DNA of 13,568 bases from an uncultured Eggerthella sp. GTDB taxonomy: Bacteria; Actinomycetota; Coriobacteriia; Coriobacteriales; Eggerthellaceae. Position 1 is the first letter of the stretch, and each line of letters begins with the position of its first letter. Under the pieces are notes generated by a model that was not told the origin of the DNA, searched no databases, and saw only the letters and a program-made list of their open reading frames with translations. Positions 1 through 6,745 of this stretch are shown here, piece after piece. Location of the stretch: the NCBI GenBank assembly GCA_900556585.1, contig USPD01000027.1, positions 1 through 13,568 on the forward strand, given 5' to 3'. A program made the translations under genes and the position numbers.

Positions 1-412
1 TGCGATCCTCAGGCTTTGGCAATTCTTTTTTGGGCACATTGATCTTCAAAATGCCATTGTCAAACTTAGCAGTAATGTCTTCTTCAGAAATGTCATCGCC
101 AACATAGAAGCTACGACGACAAGAACCTACGAAACGCTCCTTGCGCAAGTATGATCCGTTTTCGTCCTTCTTTTCATCTTTTTGCTCGGTGTGGGCATTG
201 ATGGTCAGGTAGCCTTCATCGAGAGCAATCTCAACGTTTTCTTTCTTGAAGCCAGGCAAATCAATGTCCAGTTCGTATGCTTCAGGGGTTTCCTTAATAT
301 CGGTTTTCATAAGTGAGGCAGTAGTAGTTTTTGGAGCAGTGTCAGTGCCGAAAAAACCGAAGTCAAAAGGGTCGCTCAAAAAATCATTAAAAAAGTTTCT
401 GCGTGCTAACAT
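1..412 (-). CDS. hsp20: Hsp20 family small heat-shock protein (C-terminus outside window)
   Basis: ATP-independent holdase chaperone of the alpha-crystallin family, cytoplasmic, binding unfolding proteins under stress. Reading leftward from an ATG at 412, 137 codons are open to the window edge. Residues about 35-137 form the alpha-crystallin domain: an acidic DIDLPGF strand, a YLTINA strand, and the family's conserved A-x-F-x-N-G-x-L signature at residues 115-122 (AKFDNGIL) followed by INVP. The short Phe-rich N-terminus (MLARRNFFNDFL, DPFDFGFFG) resembles bacterial Hsp20 proteins that begin by interacting with substrate through aromatic residues. The start is supported by an AGAGG ribosome binding site about 8 bases upstream. 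The C-terminal tail, including any IxI motif, lies outside. A perfect CIRCE operator about 200 bases upstream suggests HrcA control. Family call is firm. Confidence 0.95.
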   Translation of the reverse strand, partial: MLARRNFFNDFLSDPFDFGFFGTDTAPKTTTASLMKTDIKETPEAYELDIDLPGFKKENVEIALDEGYLTINAHTEQKDEKKDENGSYLRKERFVGSCRRSFYVGDDISEEDITAKFDNGILKINVPKKELPKPEDR

Positions 413-591
413 AAAGTATCATCCTCTTTCGTGTGTTTGCGATGGGCGATGTGTGCTAGCCCGAATAAGAGTTCCAATTCAAGGTGATCAAGCTTTGAAT
501 TTCGCGAGTTGAGCTTCAAAGCCTAAACTATTAAGAATCCGAATTTCATATCCGAACCAACTTTATCGCTTATCGCGTTCCTTGGTTCGCT

Positions 592-600
592 TGTTATAAT
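592..600 (+). promoter_or_regulatory. Extended -10 promoter facing the serine-hydrolase gene
   Basis: The bases TGT-TATAAT (592-600) are a perfect extended -10 sequence for the housekeeping sigma factor. No good -35 is present at 16-18 bases, which is tolerable for an extended -10 promoter. Transcription would start near 607, placing CIRCE at about +4 to +30, the usual arrangement for HrcA repression. On the opposite strand the same AT-rich core offers TATTAT or TATAAC for hsp20, so the promoter may be bidirectional. Confidence 0.6.
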
Positions 601-609
601 ACATCGCTT

Positions 610-636
610 TTAGCACTCTAAGGACGAGAGTGCTAA
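610..636. promoter_or_regulatory. CIRCE element (HrcA operator)
   Basis: TTAGCACTC (610-618), nine bases, GAGTGCTAA (628-636): this matches the consensus CIRCE inverted repeat with no mismatch in either arm. CIRCE is the binding site of the heat-shock repressor HrcA, normally upstream of groESL, dnaK or hsp20 operons. Here it stands between a leftward hsp20 and a rightward membrane serine-hydrolase gene, so one operator may control both. Confidence 0.97.
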
Positions 637-740
637 TTTGGTACCGTTTCGTAATAGTTCCTCAAATATTGCATTAGTGAGGGTCAGTTATTTTTTGTTA
701 TTTGCATAATGTTGTTTGACAAACTGTTACTATTAGGCAT

Positions 741-2924
741 ATGGTCGATCGAAATCCGCTATACAACCGTAATAGAAGTAGGTCCTCAAAGGATGAGGGC
801 TTTCGAAATGACGCTCAAGATCAGTCTTTTTCATCTAGACGCAGTAGTGGTCGTGCAGCTCAACGGGCAAATTCTTACATTCCTGGAAGGAAGAATGATC
901 GCATTGCCGAACATGCGAGTAGTTGTGCTTATGGCACCGCAGAGCGCGCGAACGGGCGTGCACGTAGCCATGTTGCCGATCGTAACGAACGATATAGTCG
1001 GGATCGCGCTTTACGGTCGTCTCGACAAGATAATCGCTCATCAAGTGTTGGACGATCGAATCGTTCTAACCGCGCTGGGAGTTCGGATCGCGTCGGTCGA
1101 GAAAATCGCACCAAGCTACTAGATCGAACTCCCCGTAGAAGTCGTCGTGGTAATGATTATCAAAATCAGCCGCGTTTTGCTTCTTCTACGGATACTAAAC
1201 AGCGTCGCAGGAGTTCTGTCTCGGCACGTGAAAGCTATGGCCATGCACGAGATTATGCTCAAGAAGGAAGTTACACTCAGGAGGGTCGTTACATTCCTGA
1301 TGAGCAAGAGCATCCTGGATATGATAAGCGTGGACAAGAGCGTGGATATGAACGACGACAAGGGCGCTTCCAGCAAGAATACCGACGTTCATATCGGAGC
1401 AGTCAAGCGCATAATGATTATTATGATGAATATGAGAATACCTCTTCAGAAGAATCGTCTTATCGAGGTCGTCATTCTGAGTCAAATATTTATGTAAGAA
1501 GCGGATATGGACATGGCTTATTTAGTGATCGCGTTCCATTGCCATTTGGCTCTGGCGGTTATGGTGGTGGTCGCGCAATGGGCGGTGGTTCGTTCTTACC
1601 TTCTTTACCATTGCCAGTGCTGTATGCGGTGCCAGTAATTGTCCTTATTTTAATTATTCTGTTATTTGTTTTTATTCTTTCGTCTGTTCAGTCTTGTAAT
1701 GCACCCCAGCAAGAAGAACAAGAGCAGGTAGAAGTAACTCCACCAATGGATATTAGTTATCAGTCCTCGGTGGCGGGTCTTGATGCAATTGCTGATTCAG
1801 GAGCTACGGTTGCCGGCTTTACGCTGGCAAATGAGGGTCAAAATTATATGCCATCTCTTTCTGAGGAAGGGCAAAACATTATTCAGTCTGCACTTGAGCC
1901 ATTTGTTGAAAATGAATATGACGTTGGCTTTGTAATGCTAGATCTTCAAACAGGTAGCGGGTATGTATATAATCCCGATCTGGAAGTATATGGTGCATCT
2001 TCTATTAAAGGTCCAGTGCTGGTTTATGGGTGCCAGGAAGCTCTTGAGCCAGGTATTTTGTCTATTGACACCGTTAATGAGGCTGCTTCAGGAACGATTA
2101 TTAATTCCGATAATCGTTCATACTATACGATGCGTGCGTTGTTCGAAGAGTATAGCGAAATCAATCTTTCGGGTTGGCTGGCCAATATGAATATTGATTC
2201 GGATGTGGAATCGGACACTTCCTTCCCGCACTATTCTGCACGCGAATCCGCCAAATTGTGGTTGAACGCCTACCAGTATTTCACTTCATCTGATTCGAAT
2301 CCTGATATTGTTTCCTGGGCGGAAGGTCTGTTTTCTCAAACAGAAGTTTCTATGCTACGTGCTGGTGTTGATCCTGCATTCGCATTGGTTACCGATGGTG
2401 GTGAAGTGTTTATTTCACAACCTGGACAGTCTACACAGTCTGGCGATACGTCAGGATCAGATGGTAGCTCGGACGATCAGTCTAGTGATAGTTCAGGTGA
2501 TTCGGTCAGCACTCAAGACGGGCAATCTGATCAGCAATCTAGTAACCAAGCATCCGATCAGGGTAGTGATCAGAGTTCGGATCAATCGACTGATAGCGGA
2601 TCTGGACTAACGGCGGCTGATATGGCGTCAACTACTTCAAATCTTGTGGTGTACGATAAGGCTGGTTGGCTTAATGGTGAAGAAGACGATGGCCTATGCG
2701 ATGCAGGCATAATTATTGAAGGTGATAAGGCATATCTGATTTCGGTGATGTCGGGGATGCCCGACAGTGACGCTAACCGTGAAAACCTCGCTAACTTAGT
2801 GGCGGCTCTATGGTCTCAGCGTGCAAGTCTTGCGCCAAGTCAAGGTTACGTTTTGGTAGATCCAGCACCAGCTAACCAGTCGGGTGATTCTGGTGATACC
2901 TCTTCTGGTAGTGAGTCCGCCTAA
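741..2924 (+). CDS. Membrane-anchored serine hydrolase, beta-lactamase-like, with Ser/Asp/Gln-rich insert
   Basis: A 727-residue predicted type II membrane protein. Residues 1 to about 270 are basic, rich in Arg, Ser, Gln, Tyr and Gly and probably disordered in the cytoplasm. Residues about 294-314 form one strongly hydrophobic membrane segment followed by C319. The exported part carries the class A beta-lactamase/transpeptidase-like motifs: SxxK at S420-K423 (SSIK, within GASSIKGP), SDN at 456-458, and K640-A-G, a KTG equivalent. Between the last two lies a Ser/Asp/Gln/Gly-rich stretch at 563-622, so the linker interrupts the catalytic domain rather than joining domains. The S-to-SDN distance (36) is shorter than the about 60 of class A enzymes and no Glu166-like motif is evident, so antibiotic hydrolysis is not implied; cell-wall or peptide processing is possible. 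ATG 741 is the first in-frame start after a TGA at 717; only a weak TTAGG precedes it. Confidence 0.8.
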   Translation: MVDRNPLYNRNRSRSSKDEGFRNDAQDQSFSSRRSSGRAAQRANSYIPGRKNDRIAEHASSCAYGTAERANGRARSHVADRNERYSRDRALRSSRQDNRSSSVGRSNRSNRAGSSDRVGRENRTKLLDRTPRRSRRGNDYQNQPRFASSTDTKQRRRSSVSARESYGHARDYAQEGSYTQEGRYIPDEQEHPGYDKRGQERGYERRQGRFQQEYRRSYRSSQAHNDYYDEYENTSSEESSYRGRHSESNIYVRSGYGHGLFSDRVPLPFGSGGYGGGRAMGGGSFLPSLPLPVLYAVPVIVLILIILLFVFILSSVQSCNAPQQEEQEQVEVTPPMDISYQSSVAGLDAIADSGATVAGFTLANEGQNYMPSLSEEGQNIIQSALEPFVENEYDVGFVMLDLQTGSGYVYNPDLEVYGASSIKGPVLVYGCQEALEPGILSIDTVNEAASGTIINSDNRSYYTMRALFEEYSEINLSGWLANMNIDSDVESDTSFPHYSARESAKLWLNAYQYFTSSDSNPDIVSWAEGLFSQTEVSMLRAGVDPAFALVTDGGEVFISQPGQSTQSGDTSGSDGSSDDQSSDSSGDSVSTQDGQSDQQSSNQASDQGSDQSSDQSTDSGSGLTAADMASTTSNLVVYDKAGWLNGEEDDGLCDAGIIIEGDKAYLISVMSGMPDSDANRENLANLVAALWSQRASLAPSQGYVLVDPAPANQSGDSGDTSSGSESA

Positions 2925-3113
2925 GAGATATAAGGCGTAAGCTTAAGTGGCAAAGTTATGTCTAAGAGGCGAGTTGAATGCAATCGATAGACTTAGGCTC
3001 CAAGAGAATAGAGCCGTGACAATAATCTAAGACGATACAACTTTAAATACTCTTCAAATTCCGTAGAAAACGTGAATTTTTTGGCAAGTTTTCCGTTCAA
3101 ATTCCATATGCAA
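2925..3113. other. Intergenic region with no recognised gene
   Basis: This stretch separates the serine-hydrolase stop codon from the rplM promoter. It contains a 7-bp imperfect stem (GTCTAAG with CTTAGGC, one G-U pair, long loop) and a 5-bp stem GGCTC/GAGCC near 2997-3016, neither followed by a T-run, so a rho-independent terminator is not convincing. The remainder is AT-rich without an open frame that has a ribosome binding site. I see nothing else in it. Confidence 0.5.
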
Positions 3114-3141
3114 TTGACGAAGGTCGCGCACGCGTTATAAA
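3114..3141 (+). promoter_or_regulatory. Promoter of the rplM-rpsI operon
   Basis: TTGACG (3114-3119), a 16-base spacer and TATAAA (3136-3141) each match the sigma-70/SigA consensus in five of six positions. Predicted transcription start is about 3148, giving a leader of roughly 205 bases before the rplM GTG. Confidence 0.7.
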
Positions 3142-3147
3142 CTGCAA

Positions 3148-3352
3148 AAGTTCGCTTTCAAAAGCCCCGTGCGAGCTTGAGATTCGAACTCCCAAACAAA
3201 TGGCGTTTGGCACTTGTTTTGCGTTTGTCCAGAAGCGCAAGAACCAAGGCGCTATTCGCTTGCTGTTAGGAGATGGTGGAGTAGGATCCCGCCGCTTCGG
3301 ATCGGCAGCAACTTTTGAAAAACGACACTTGTTACTTTATTGGAGGAACACT
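3148..3352 (+). promoter_or_regulatory. Structured 5' leader of rplM, candidate L13 autoregulatory element
   Basis: The predicted leader holds several local inverted repeats: CCAAAC (3192-3197) with GTTTGG (3205-3210), overlapping with alternative pairing AAACAA (3194-3199) and TTGTTT (3214-3219); AGCGC with GCGCT about 3233-3253; and GATCC/GGATC plus GCCG/CGGC around 3286-3307. Ribosomal protein leaders of this length often bind one of the encoded proteins. Whether this one does is inference, and I cannot match it to a named leader family from sequence alone. An open frame runs through the leader into rplM but is not thought to be translated. Confidence 0.35.
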
Positions 3353-3790
3353 GTGAAGACCTATTACGCAAAGCCCAACGAGGTTGAGCGCGAATGGCTT
3401 CTGATCGACGCAGAAGATCAGGTACTTGGTCGCGTTGCATCAAAGGCAGCTCAGATTCTTAAGGGTAAGCACAAGCCCCAGTACACCCCTCATGTAGACA
3501 CGGGTGACTTTGTTGTAGTTATCAACGCTGACAAAATCCGTGTAACTGGTGTAAAGGCTACGGACAAGGAATACTATCGTCACAGCGGTTATCCCGGAGG
3601 ACTGAAGTGCGAAACGTTCCAGGAAGCAATGGAAAAGCACCCTGAGCGCGTTATCGAGCACGCAGTTAAGGGCATGCTGCCAAAGAACACGCTTGGCCGC
3701 GCAATGGCTAAGAAGTTGAAGGTGTACGCTGGTAGCGAGCATCCACACATGGCTCAGCAGCCTCGTGAGATCAAGATGGAGGATAACTAA
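3353..3790 (+). CDS. rplM: 50S ribosomal protein L13
   Basis: Large-subunit protein that assembles early and binds 23S rRNA. The 145 residues match the usual length of bacterial L13 (about 142-148). Visible family signatures are WLLIDAEDQVLGRVASKAA near the N-terminus, the GDFVVVINADKI block, YYRHSGYPGG, and the C-terminal KGMLPKNTLGRAM followed by LKVYAGSEHPHMAQQP. The start is taken as GTG 3353 because GGAGGA precedes it by about 7 bases and the protein then begins VKTYYAKP as in other L13 proteins; an ATG at 3200 in the same frame would add 51 residues with no family counterpart. The stop codon overlaps the rpsI start by one base (TAATG), and the rpsI ribosome binding site GGAGG lies inside the rplM end, so the two are translationally coupled. 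Confidence 0.98.
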   Translation: MKTYYAKPNEVEREWLLIDAEDQVLGRVASKAAQILKGKHKPQYTPHVDTGDFVVVINADKIRVTGVKATDKEYYRHSGYPGGLKCETFQEAMEKHPERVIEHAVKGMLPKNTLGRAMAKKLKVYAGSEHPHMAQQPREIKMEDN

Positions 3791-4182
3791 TGGCAGGCGA
3801 AGCAATCTATTACGGCACTGGTCGTAGAAAGAACGCAGTAGCTCGCGTTCGTATCGTTCCTGGTACTGGTAAGGTTACCGTTAATGGTCGCGATGGCGTA
3901 GAATTCTTCGGTCGCCAGGCACTCGTTGACTATGCAACCACCCCATTCGTAGTTACTGACACCAAGGGTCACTTTGACGTTATTGCTCGCTGCAATGGCG
4001 GCGGCGTTTCTGGTCAGGCTGGCGCTCTTCGTCACGGTATTGCTCGCGCTCTTCTTGAAGCTGGCGACTATCGTGCAGAACTCAAGCGTGCTGGTTATCT
4101 GACTCGTGACTCTCGTATGGTTGAACGTAAGAAGTACGGCCTGAAGAAAGCTCGTAAGCGCCCACAGTTCTCGAAGCGCTAA
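3790..4182 (+). CDS. rpsI: 30S ribosomal protein S9
   Basis: Small-subunit protein whose C-terminal tail reaches the P-site tRNA. The 130-residue product has the standard S9 features: YGTGRRKNAVARVRIVPGTGKVTVNGRD at the N-terminus, NGGGVSGQAGALRHGIARAL in the middle, and the highly basic tail RDSRMVERKKYGLKKARKRPQFSKR ending in the invariant S-K-R. Length equals the family norm. It follows rplM with a one-base overlap, the conserved order in nearly all bacteria, and ends before a strong terminator. Confidence 0.98.
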   Translation: MAGEAIYYGTGRRKNAVARVRIVPGTGKVTVNGRDGVEFFGRQALVDYATTPFVVTDTKGHFDVIARCNGGGVSGQAGALRHGIARALLEAGDYRAELKRAGYLTRDSRMVERKKYGLKKARKRPQFSKR

Positions 4183-4190
4183 ACAGTTCT

Positions 4191-4285
4191 TTATTGGTTG
4201 GCTCAACTACTTTGGCTGCGCCGATTGTTTTGATTGTTGCAGCTATGATGAGCAGCCATTTCGGTTACTTCAAAGCAACCAATAA
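4191..4285 (+). repeat. Long-range inverted repeat in the rpsI 3' region
   Basis: TTATTGGTTG (4191-4200) and CAACCAATAA (4276-4285) are perfectly complementary over ten bases and enclose 75 bases. Inside, GGCTGC (about 4213-4218) can pair with GCAGCC (about 4252-4257), so the transcript could fold into a closed, branched structure just ahead of the terminator. It lies between the rpsI stop codon and the terminator and could stabilise the mRNA 3' end or be a processed small RNA. Role unknown. Confidence 0.6.
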
Positions 4286-4290
4286 TCAAA

Positions 4291-4319
4291 TGTCCGTCCC
4301 TTTCGGGGCGGACATTTTT
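4291..4319 (+). terminator. Rho-independent terminator of rplM-rpsI
   Basis: TGTCCGTCCC (4291-4300), loop TTTC, GGGGCGGACA (4305-4314) form a ten-pair stem with one G-U, followed directly by TTTTT. A classic intrinsic terminator in the + direction. Confidence 0.95.
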
Positions 4320-4617
4320 ATATACATGCTGCACTTTCTGCAATCTTTATTGGCGCACGTAATCGCAAAATGGTTTTGAATGCATGGAATTTTGTTTGGA
4401 ATAAAACTCACACGTGAGTTCAATCACAAAACAGCCTCTAATGTATAGCTAAGCTTGATGCAAATGTCTGATTCTTCGACTTTTGTCACAAAAACCCTTC
4501 TAATGTATGGCAGCTCCTCCACATAGGTACAAGAATTGTATAAATCAAGGAATAGCACCCATACATAGAAAGCGAAATTGTGATCGAACTTGGCTACAAA
4601 GCAGCAGGCAAGTCTTT
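4320..4617. other. Convergent intergenic region between rpsI and ubiX
   Basis: No convincing gene is present in these 298 bases. They contain a perfect 7-base dyad AACTCAC-AC-GTGAGTT at 4405-4420 and a direct repeat TCTAATGTAT at 4437-4446 and 4499-4508. Read leftward, the dyad can form a short hairpin followed by TTTATT, a weak candidate terminator for the ubiX operon. A 68-codon TTG-started frame on the minus strand overlaps the end of ubiX and has no separate ribosome binding site, so it is not called. Confidence 0.5.
4405..4420. repeat. Perfect dyad AACTCAC-N2-GTGAGTT
   Basis: A 16-base palindrome-like dyad with a central two-base spacer and CACGTG core. As DNA it could be a dimeric repressor site. 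As minus-strand RNA it makes a 6-bp stem with a CGTG loop followed by TTTATT and may end the ubiD-ubiX transcript. Position is certain, role is inference. Confidence 0.5.
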
Positions 4618-5181
4618 CTATCCCTCCCAACGCTTAAAAGGAGGATATTCAAATCCGAAGCGGTCAAAAATCTTTCCTATAAGTTGGTTTTCCATGTCCT
4701 CAATAGTTTTGGGATGGTGATAATACGTCATCATCGGGGGTAAAATGCTTACCGAAGGAATCATGGAAAGCGTACTGAGGTTCTTTAAGTGAATAGGATT
4801 CATAGGAGTTTCACGCGCTACCAGCACAAGCGGACGTTGTTCTTTTAAGGTGACATCTGCTGCGCGTAACACCAAGTTGTCGCTGTAACCGCTAGCAATT
4901 CCAGCAACAGTTTTCATGCTGCAAGGGATGATAACCATACCGCATGTTTTAAACGTACCGCTTGCAATGGATTCACCCATGCTCGCATTATCGTGTACAA
5001 CGTCAACAAGCTTTAACGTATCTTCAAACAAGGCAATATCTTCATATTGTGCAGTTAAATAGGCGCTTTTGCTTGCAACAATATGAAGTTCACAATCGGT
5101 ATAGCGCTTCATTTGCTGAATAAAGTGGCAAGCAAGCGGCGTACCGCTTGCTCCCGTTATGCCAACAATAAGTCTTTCCAT
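4618..5181 (-). CDS. ubiX: UbiX-type flavin prenyltransferase (LpdB-like)
   Basis: Makes prenylated FMN from FMN and dimethylallyl phosphate, the cofactor required by UbiD decarboxylases. The 187-residue protein begins with the flavoprotein-fold motif VGITGASGTPLA (GASG at 10-13), and later shows the PCSMKTVAGIASGYSDNLVLRAADVTLKE block typical of the family and RPLVLVARETPMNPIHLKNL, including the Arg/Glu/Thr loop that contacts phosphate. Length agrees with UbiX/Pad1 (about 185-200). It lies 9 bases downstream of the ubiD stop on the same strand; its start has only a weak TAAGG overlapping that stop, implying coupled translation. It belongs to a three-gene decarboxylase operon with ubiD and lpdD. 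Likely no role in ubiquinone synthesis in this context. Confidence 0.94.
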   Translation of the reverse strand: MERLIVGITGASGTPLACHFIQQMKRYTDCELHIVASKSAYLTAQYEDIALFEDTLKLVDVVHDNASMGESIASGTFKTCGMVIIPCSMKTVAGIASGYSDNLVLRAADVTLKEQRPLVLVARETPMNPIHLKNLSTLSMIPSVSILPPMMTYYHHPKTIEDMENQLIGKIFDRFGFEYPPFKRWEG

Positions 5182-5190
5182 GAACGTGCC

Positions 5191-6666
5191 TTAGAATTCA
5201 AAGTCGGGCAGCCAATGCTTGGGATCTACTTCCTTGAATTGGCAGCGTTGGAATCTATCTTTTTGATCGTAAGGAACGGTGCAATCGAAGATAGTTTTGC
5301 ATGCAATGCCGTGATCCCTAATGGAAGGATCCATTGAAGGATCGTTGGAGGGATCAAGCGGATGGCAGCGAACGCCAGGAATAGTGATAATGTCTGCATC
5401 GCCCTGGAAGCGCGTATTCATTGCCCATAAAACATCGTTCATGTCGAACGGATCAACGTCTTCGTCAACTAAGAAAATATGCTTCAATTCGCTGAAGGCT
5501 GAAAATGCCAAAAGGGCAATTTGACGCTGACGGCCTTCATCTGCTGGGGAGCTCTTTTTGATTTGCAAAACAGCTAAGTATTTACCGCCGCCAGGAGTTG
5601 CGCAATAGCAATTTAACAAGCGACCAGGCACTGCTTTTTCAACCATCTGAATAATACTTGCTTCTGTTGGGATACCTGCCATGCTTACATGCTCTTCGGA
5701 AGGGCCGATACAGGTTTGCATGATAGGGTTGGTGCGCGTGGTAACAGCCTTTACTTTAATAATAGGAAGCGCGGGATTTGCAGGACCCGTGTATCCGGGG
5801 AATTCAGGCATTGCTTTGCCGGTACCTGAGTTTTGATCTTCTGCAACACGCTTACCAGGCAGAAGTTCACCTTCGATTACATATTCGGCATGAGCAATAC
5901 AGCGCTCATTGATGGTTAAGCATTTTGCCAAGCGAACAGGCTCGCCGCGCAGGGCGCCAGCAACATTAAGCTCATCGTATCCGATAGGAGTTGTAGGAGG
6001 CTCAAAGCATGTTGCAAGTTCAATAGCGGGATCAACACCAATGCTGATAGAGATTGGCAAGGGTTTGCCTAACTTTTCGGCTTTTTCGTAGAAGGCTCCA
6101 ATGTGACGGGATCCTGGAACCATGTAAATAGAAATTTCATCCTTGCTCTGCAGACAAAGGCGGTGAATAGTTACGTCGGATTCGCCCGTTTCTGGATCAG
6201 ATGCATAAGCCATGCCCAAGGTGATATAGGGACCCGCATCTTCTGGTGTGTTGGTAGGCGCGGGGACAAGTTTGCGGATGTCGAAGCCATCTTCTGTGGC
6301 TAGGTGTACAACCTCTTGGCATACTGCTTCTTCGGTAGGAACTTCGACAGGTGGTATAGGGTTTAATACAGCATCATTAAGCAGAAAGCCCAAACGGCGA
6401 GGATCAGCATCAAGCAGGCGAGCAACGCGGGTTCGGCTTGCAAGTAGACCAATTACCACACGTGCATCTGGGTGACCCTTGATGTTATTGAAGATCATAA
6501 CAGGGCCTTCTTTAGTTGGACGCGGAACGGTTCCGCCGGCACCAACGTAGCGATATACACCGCACAGTTCCGCCTCAGGGTCTACTTCGACATCGGTTTC
6601 TACAATTTGTCCAGGAATTTCACGAAGGAAGTTAAGTGCGGTTCGTAAATCGTGAATGTTGTTCAT
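5191..6666 (-). CDS. ubiD: UbiD family aromatic acid decarboxylase (gallate/protocatechuate decarboxylase type, LpdC-like)
   Basis: Prenylated-FMN-dependent non-oxidative decarboxylase of an aromatic or unsaturated acid. Starting at ATG 6666, which AAGGAGGA precedes by a few bases, it has 491 residues, the length of LpdC-type enzymes; a longer frame from 6726 would add 20 residues with no ribosome binding site. Visible family features are the cofactor-loop pattern DVTIHR (R169, matching the N-x-S-x-x-R loop of UbiD proteins), YMVPGSRHIGAF, the ISISIGVDPAIELATCFEPP segment, and the acidic HAEYVIEGE motif (E261, E265), consistent with the Arg-Glu-Glu catalytic set. The C-terminal DVDPFDMNDVLWAMNTRFQ and DPS repeats are also characteristic. 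The neighbours lpdD and ubiX point to hydroxybenzoate-type substrates such as gallate or protocatechuate rather than the ubiquinone pathway. Exact substrate is not readable from sequence. Confidence 0.93.
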   Translation of the reverse strand: MNNIHDLRTALNFLREIPGQIVETDVEVDPEAELCGVYRYVGAGGTVPRPTKEGPVMIFNNIKGHPDARVVIGLLASRTRVARLLDADPRRLGFLLNDAVLNPIPPVEVPTEEAVCQEVVHLATEDGFDIRKLVPAPTNTPEDAGPYITLGMAYASDPETGESDVTIHRLCLQSKDEISIYMVPGSRHIGAFYEKAEKLGKPLPISISIGVDPAIELATCFEPPTTPIGYDELNVAGALRGEPVRLAKCLTINERCIAHAEYVIEGELLPGKRVAEDQNSGTGKAMPEFPGYTGPANPALPIIKVKAVTTRTNPIMQTCIGPSEEHVSMAGIPTEASIIQMVEKAVPGRLLNCYCATPGGGKYLAVLQIKKSSPADEGRQRQIALLAFSAFSELKHIFLVDEDVDPFDMNDVLWAMNTRFQGDADIITIPGVRCHPLDPSNDPSMDPSIRDHGIACKTIFDCTVPYDQKDRFQRCQFKEVDPKHWLPDFEF

Positions 6667-6745
6667 AAAATCCTCCTTGTGTGTATAGCTAAATTTGGAA
6701 ATTGTTTTGTTCAAAATGAAATTCATTTGGTTTCATCTGAGGTGA

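Larger units (their letters stand above)
413..740. other. Divergent intergenic control region, hsp20 / serine-hydrolase gene
   Basis: No gene is visible in these 328 bases. They hold the 5' leader of hsp20 (leftward), a perfect CIRCE element (610-636), an extended -10 hexamer facing right (592-600), and two perfect 8-base inverted repeats: GCTTTGAA at 492-499 with TTCAAAGC at 515-522, and CGAACCAA at 553-560 with TTGGTTCG at 582-589. A direct repeat ATCCGAA occurs at 537-543 and 550-556. The first inverted repeat would lie within the hsp20 mRNA leader and could form an 8-bp stem with a 15-base loop. Function of the repeats beyond CIRCE is inference. Confidence 0.7.

Noticed and set aside
716..721. 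TTGACA as a -35 box just before the 741 start
   Set aside because: A -10 at proper spacing would fall on the start codon itself, and any start of transcription would be inside the gene; the upstream extended -10 is better.
709..1497. Several open frames over the 5' part of the serine-hydrolase gene in other frames and on the minus strand
   Set aside because: They result from the skewed Arg/Ser-rich composition of the real gene, have poor ribosome binding sites and no family-like sequence.
3170..3215. T-arm-like GAGTTCGAATCTC on the minus strand with a neighbouring stem-loop, resembling a tRNA
   Set aside because: Only three T-stem pairs form, there is no acceptor stem, D-arm or correct variable region, and the adjacent hairpin lacks normal spacing. 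Treated as coincidence inside the rplM leader.
3200..3352. N-terminal extension of rplM from ATG 3200
   Set aside because: The added 51 residues do not resemble L13, while GTG 3353 has a strong GGAGGA site and gives a normal-length protein.
4424..4630. 68-codon TTG-started frame on the minus strand after ubiX
   Set aside because: It overlaps the ubiX end, lacks its own ribosome binding site and contains no recognisable motif.
6667..6726. Longer start for ubiD
   Set aside because: The upstream ATG has no ribosome binding site, while AAGGAGGA directly precedes ATG 6666, which gives the usual family length.
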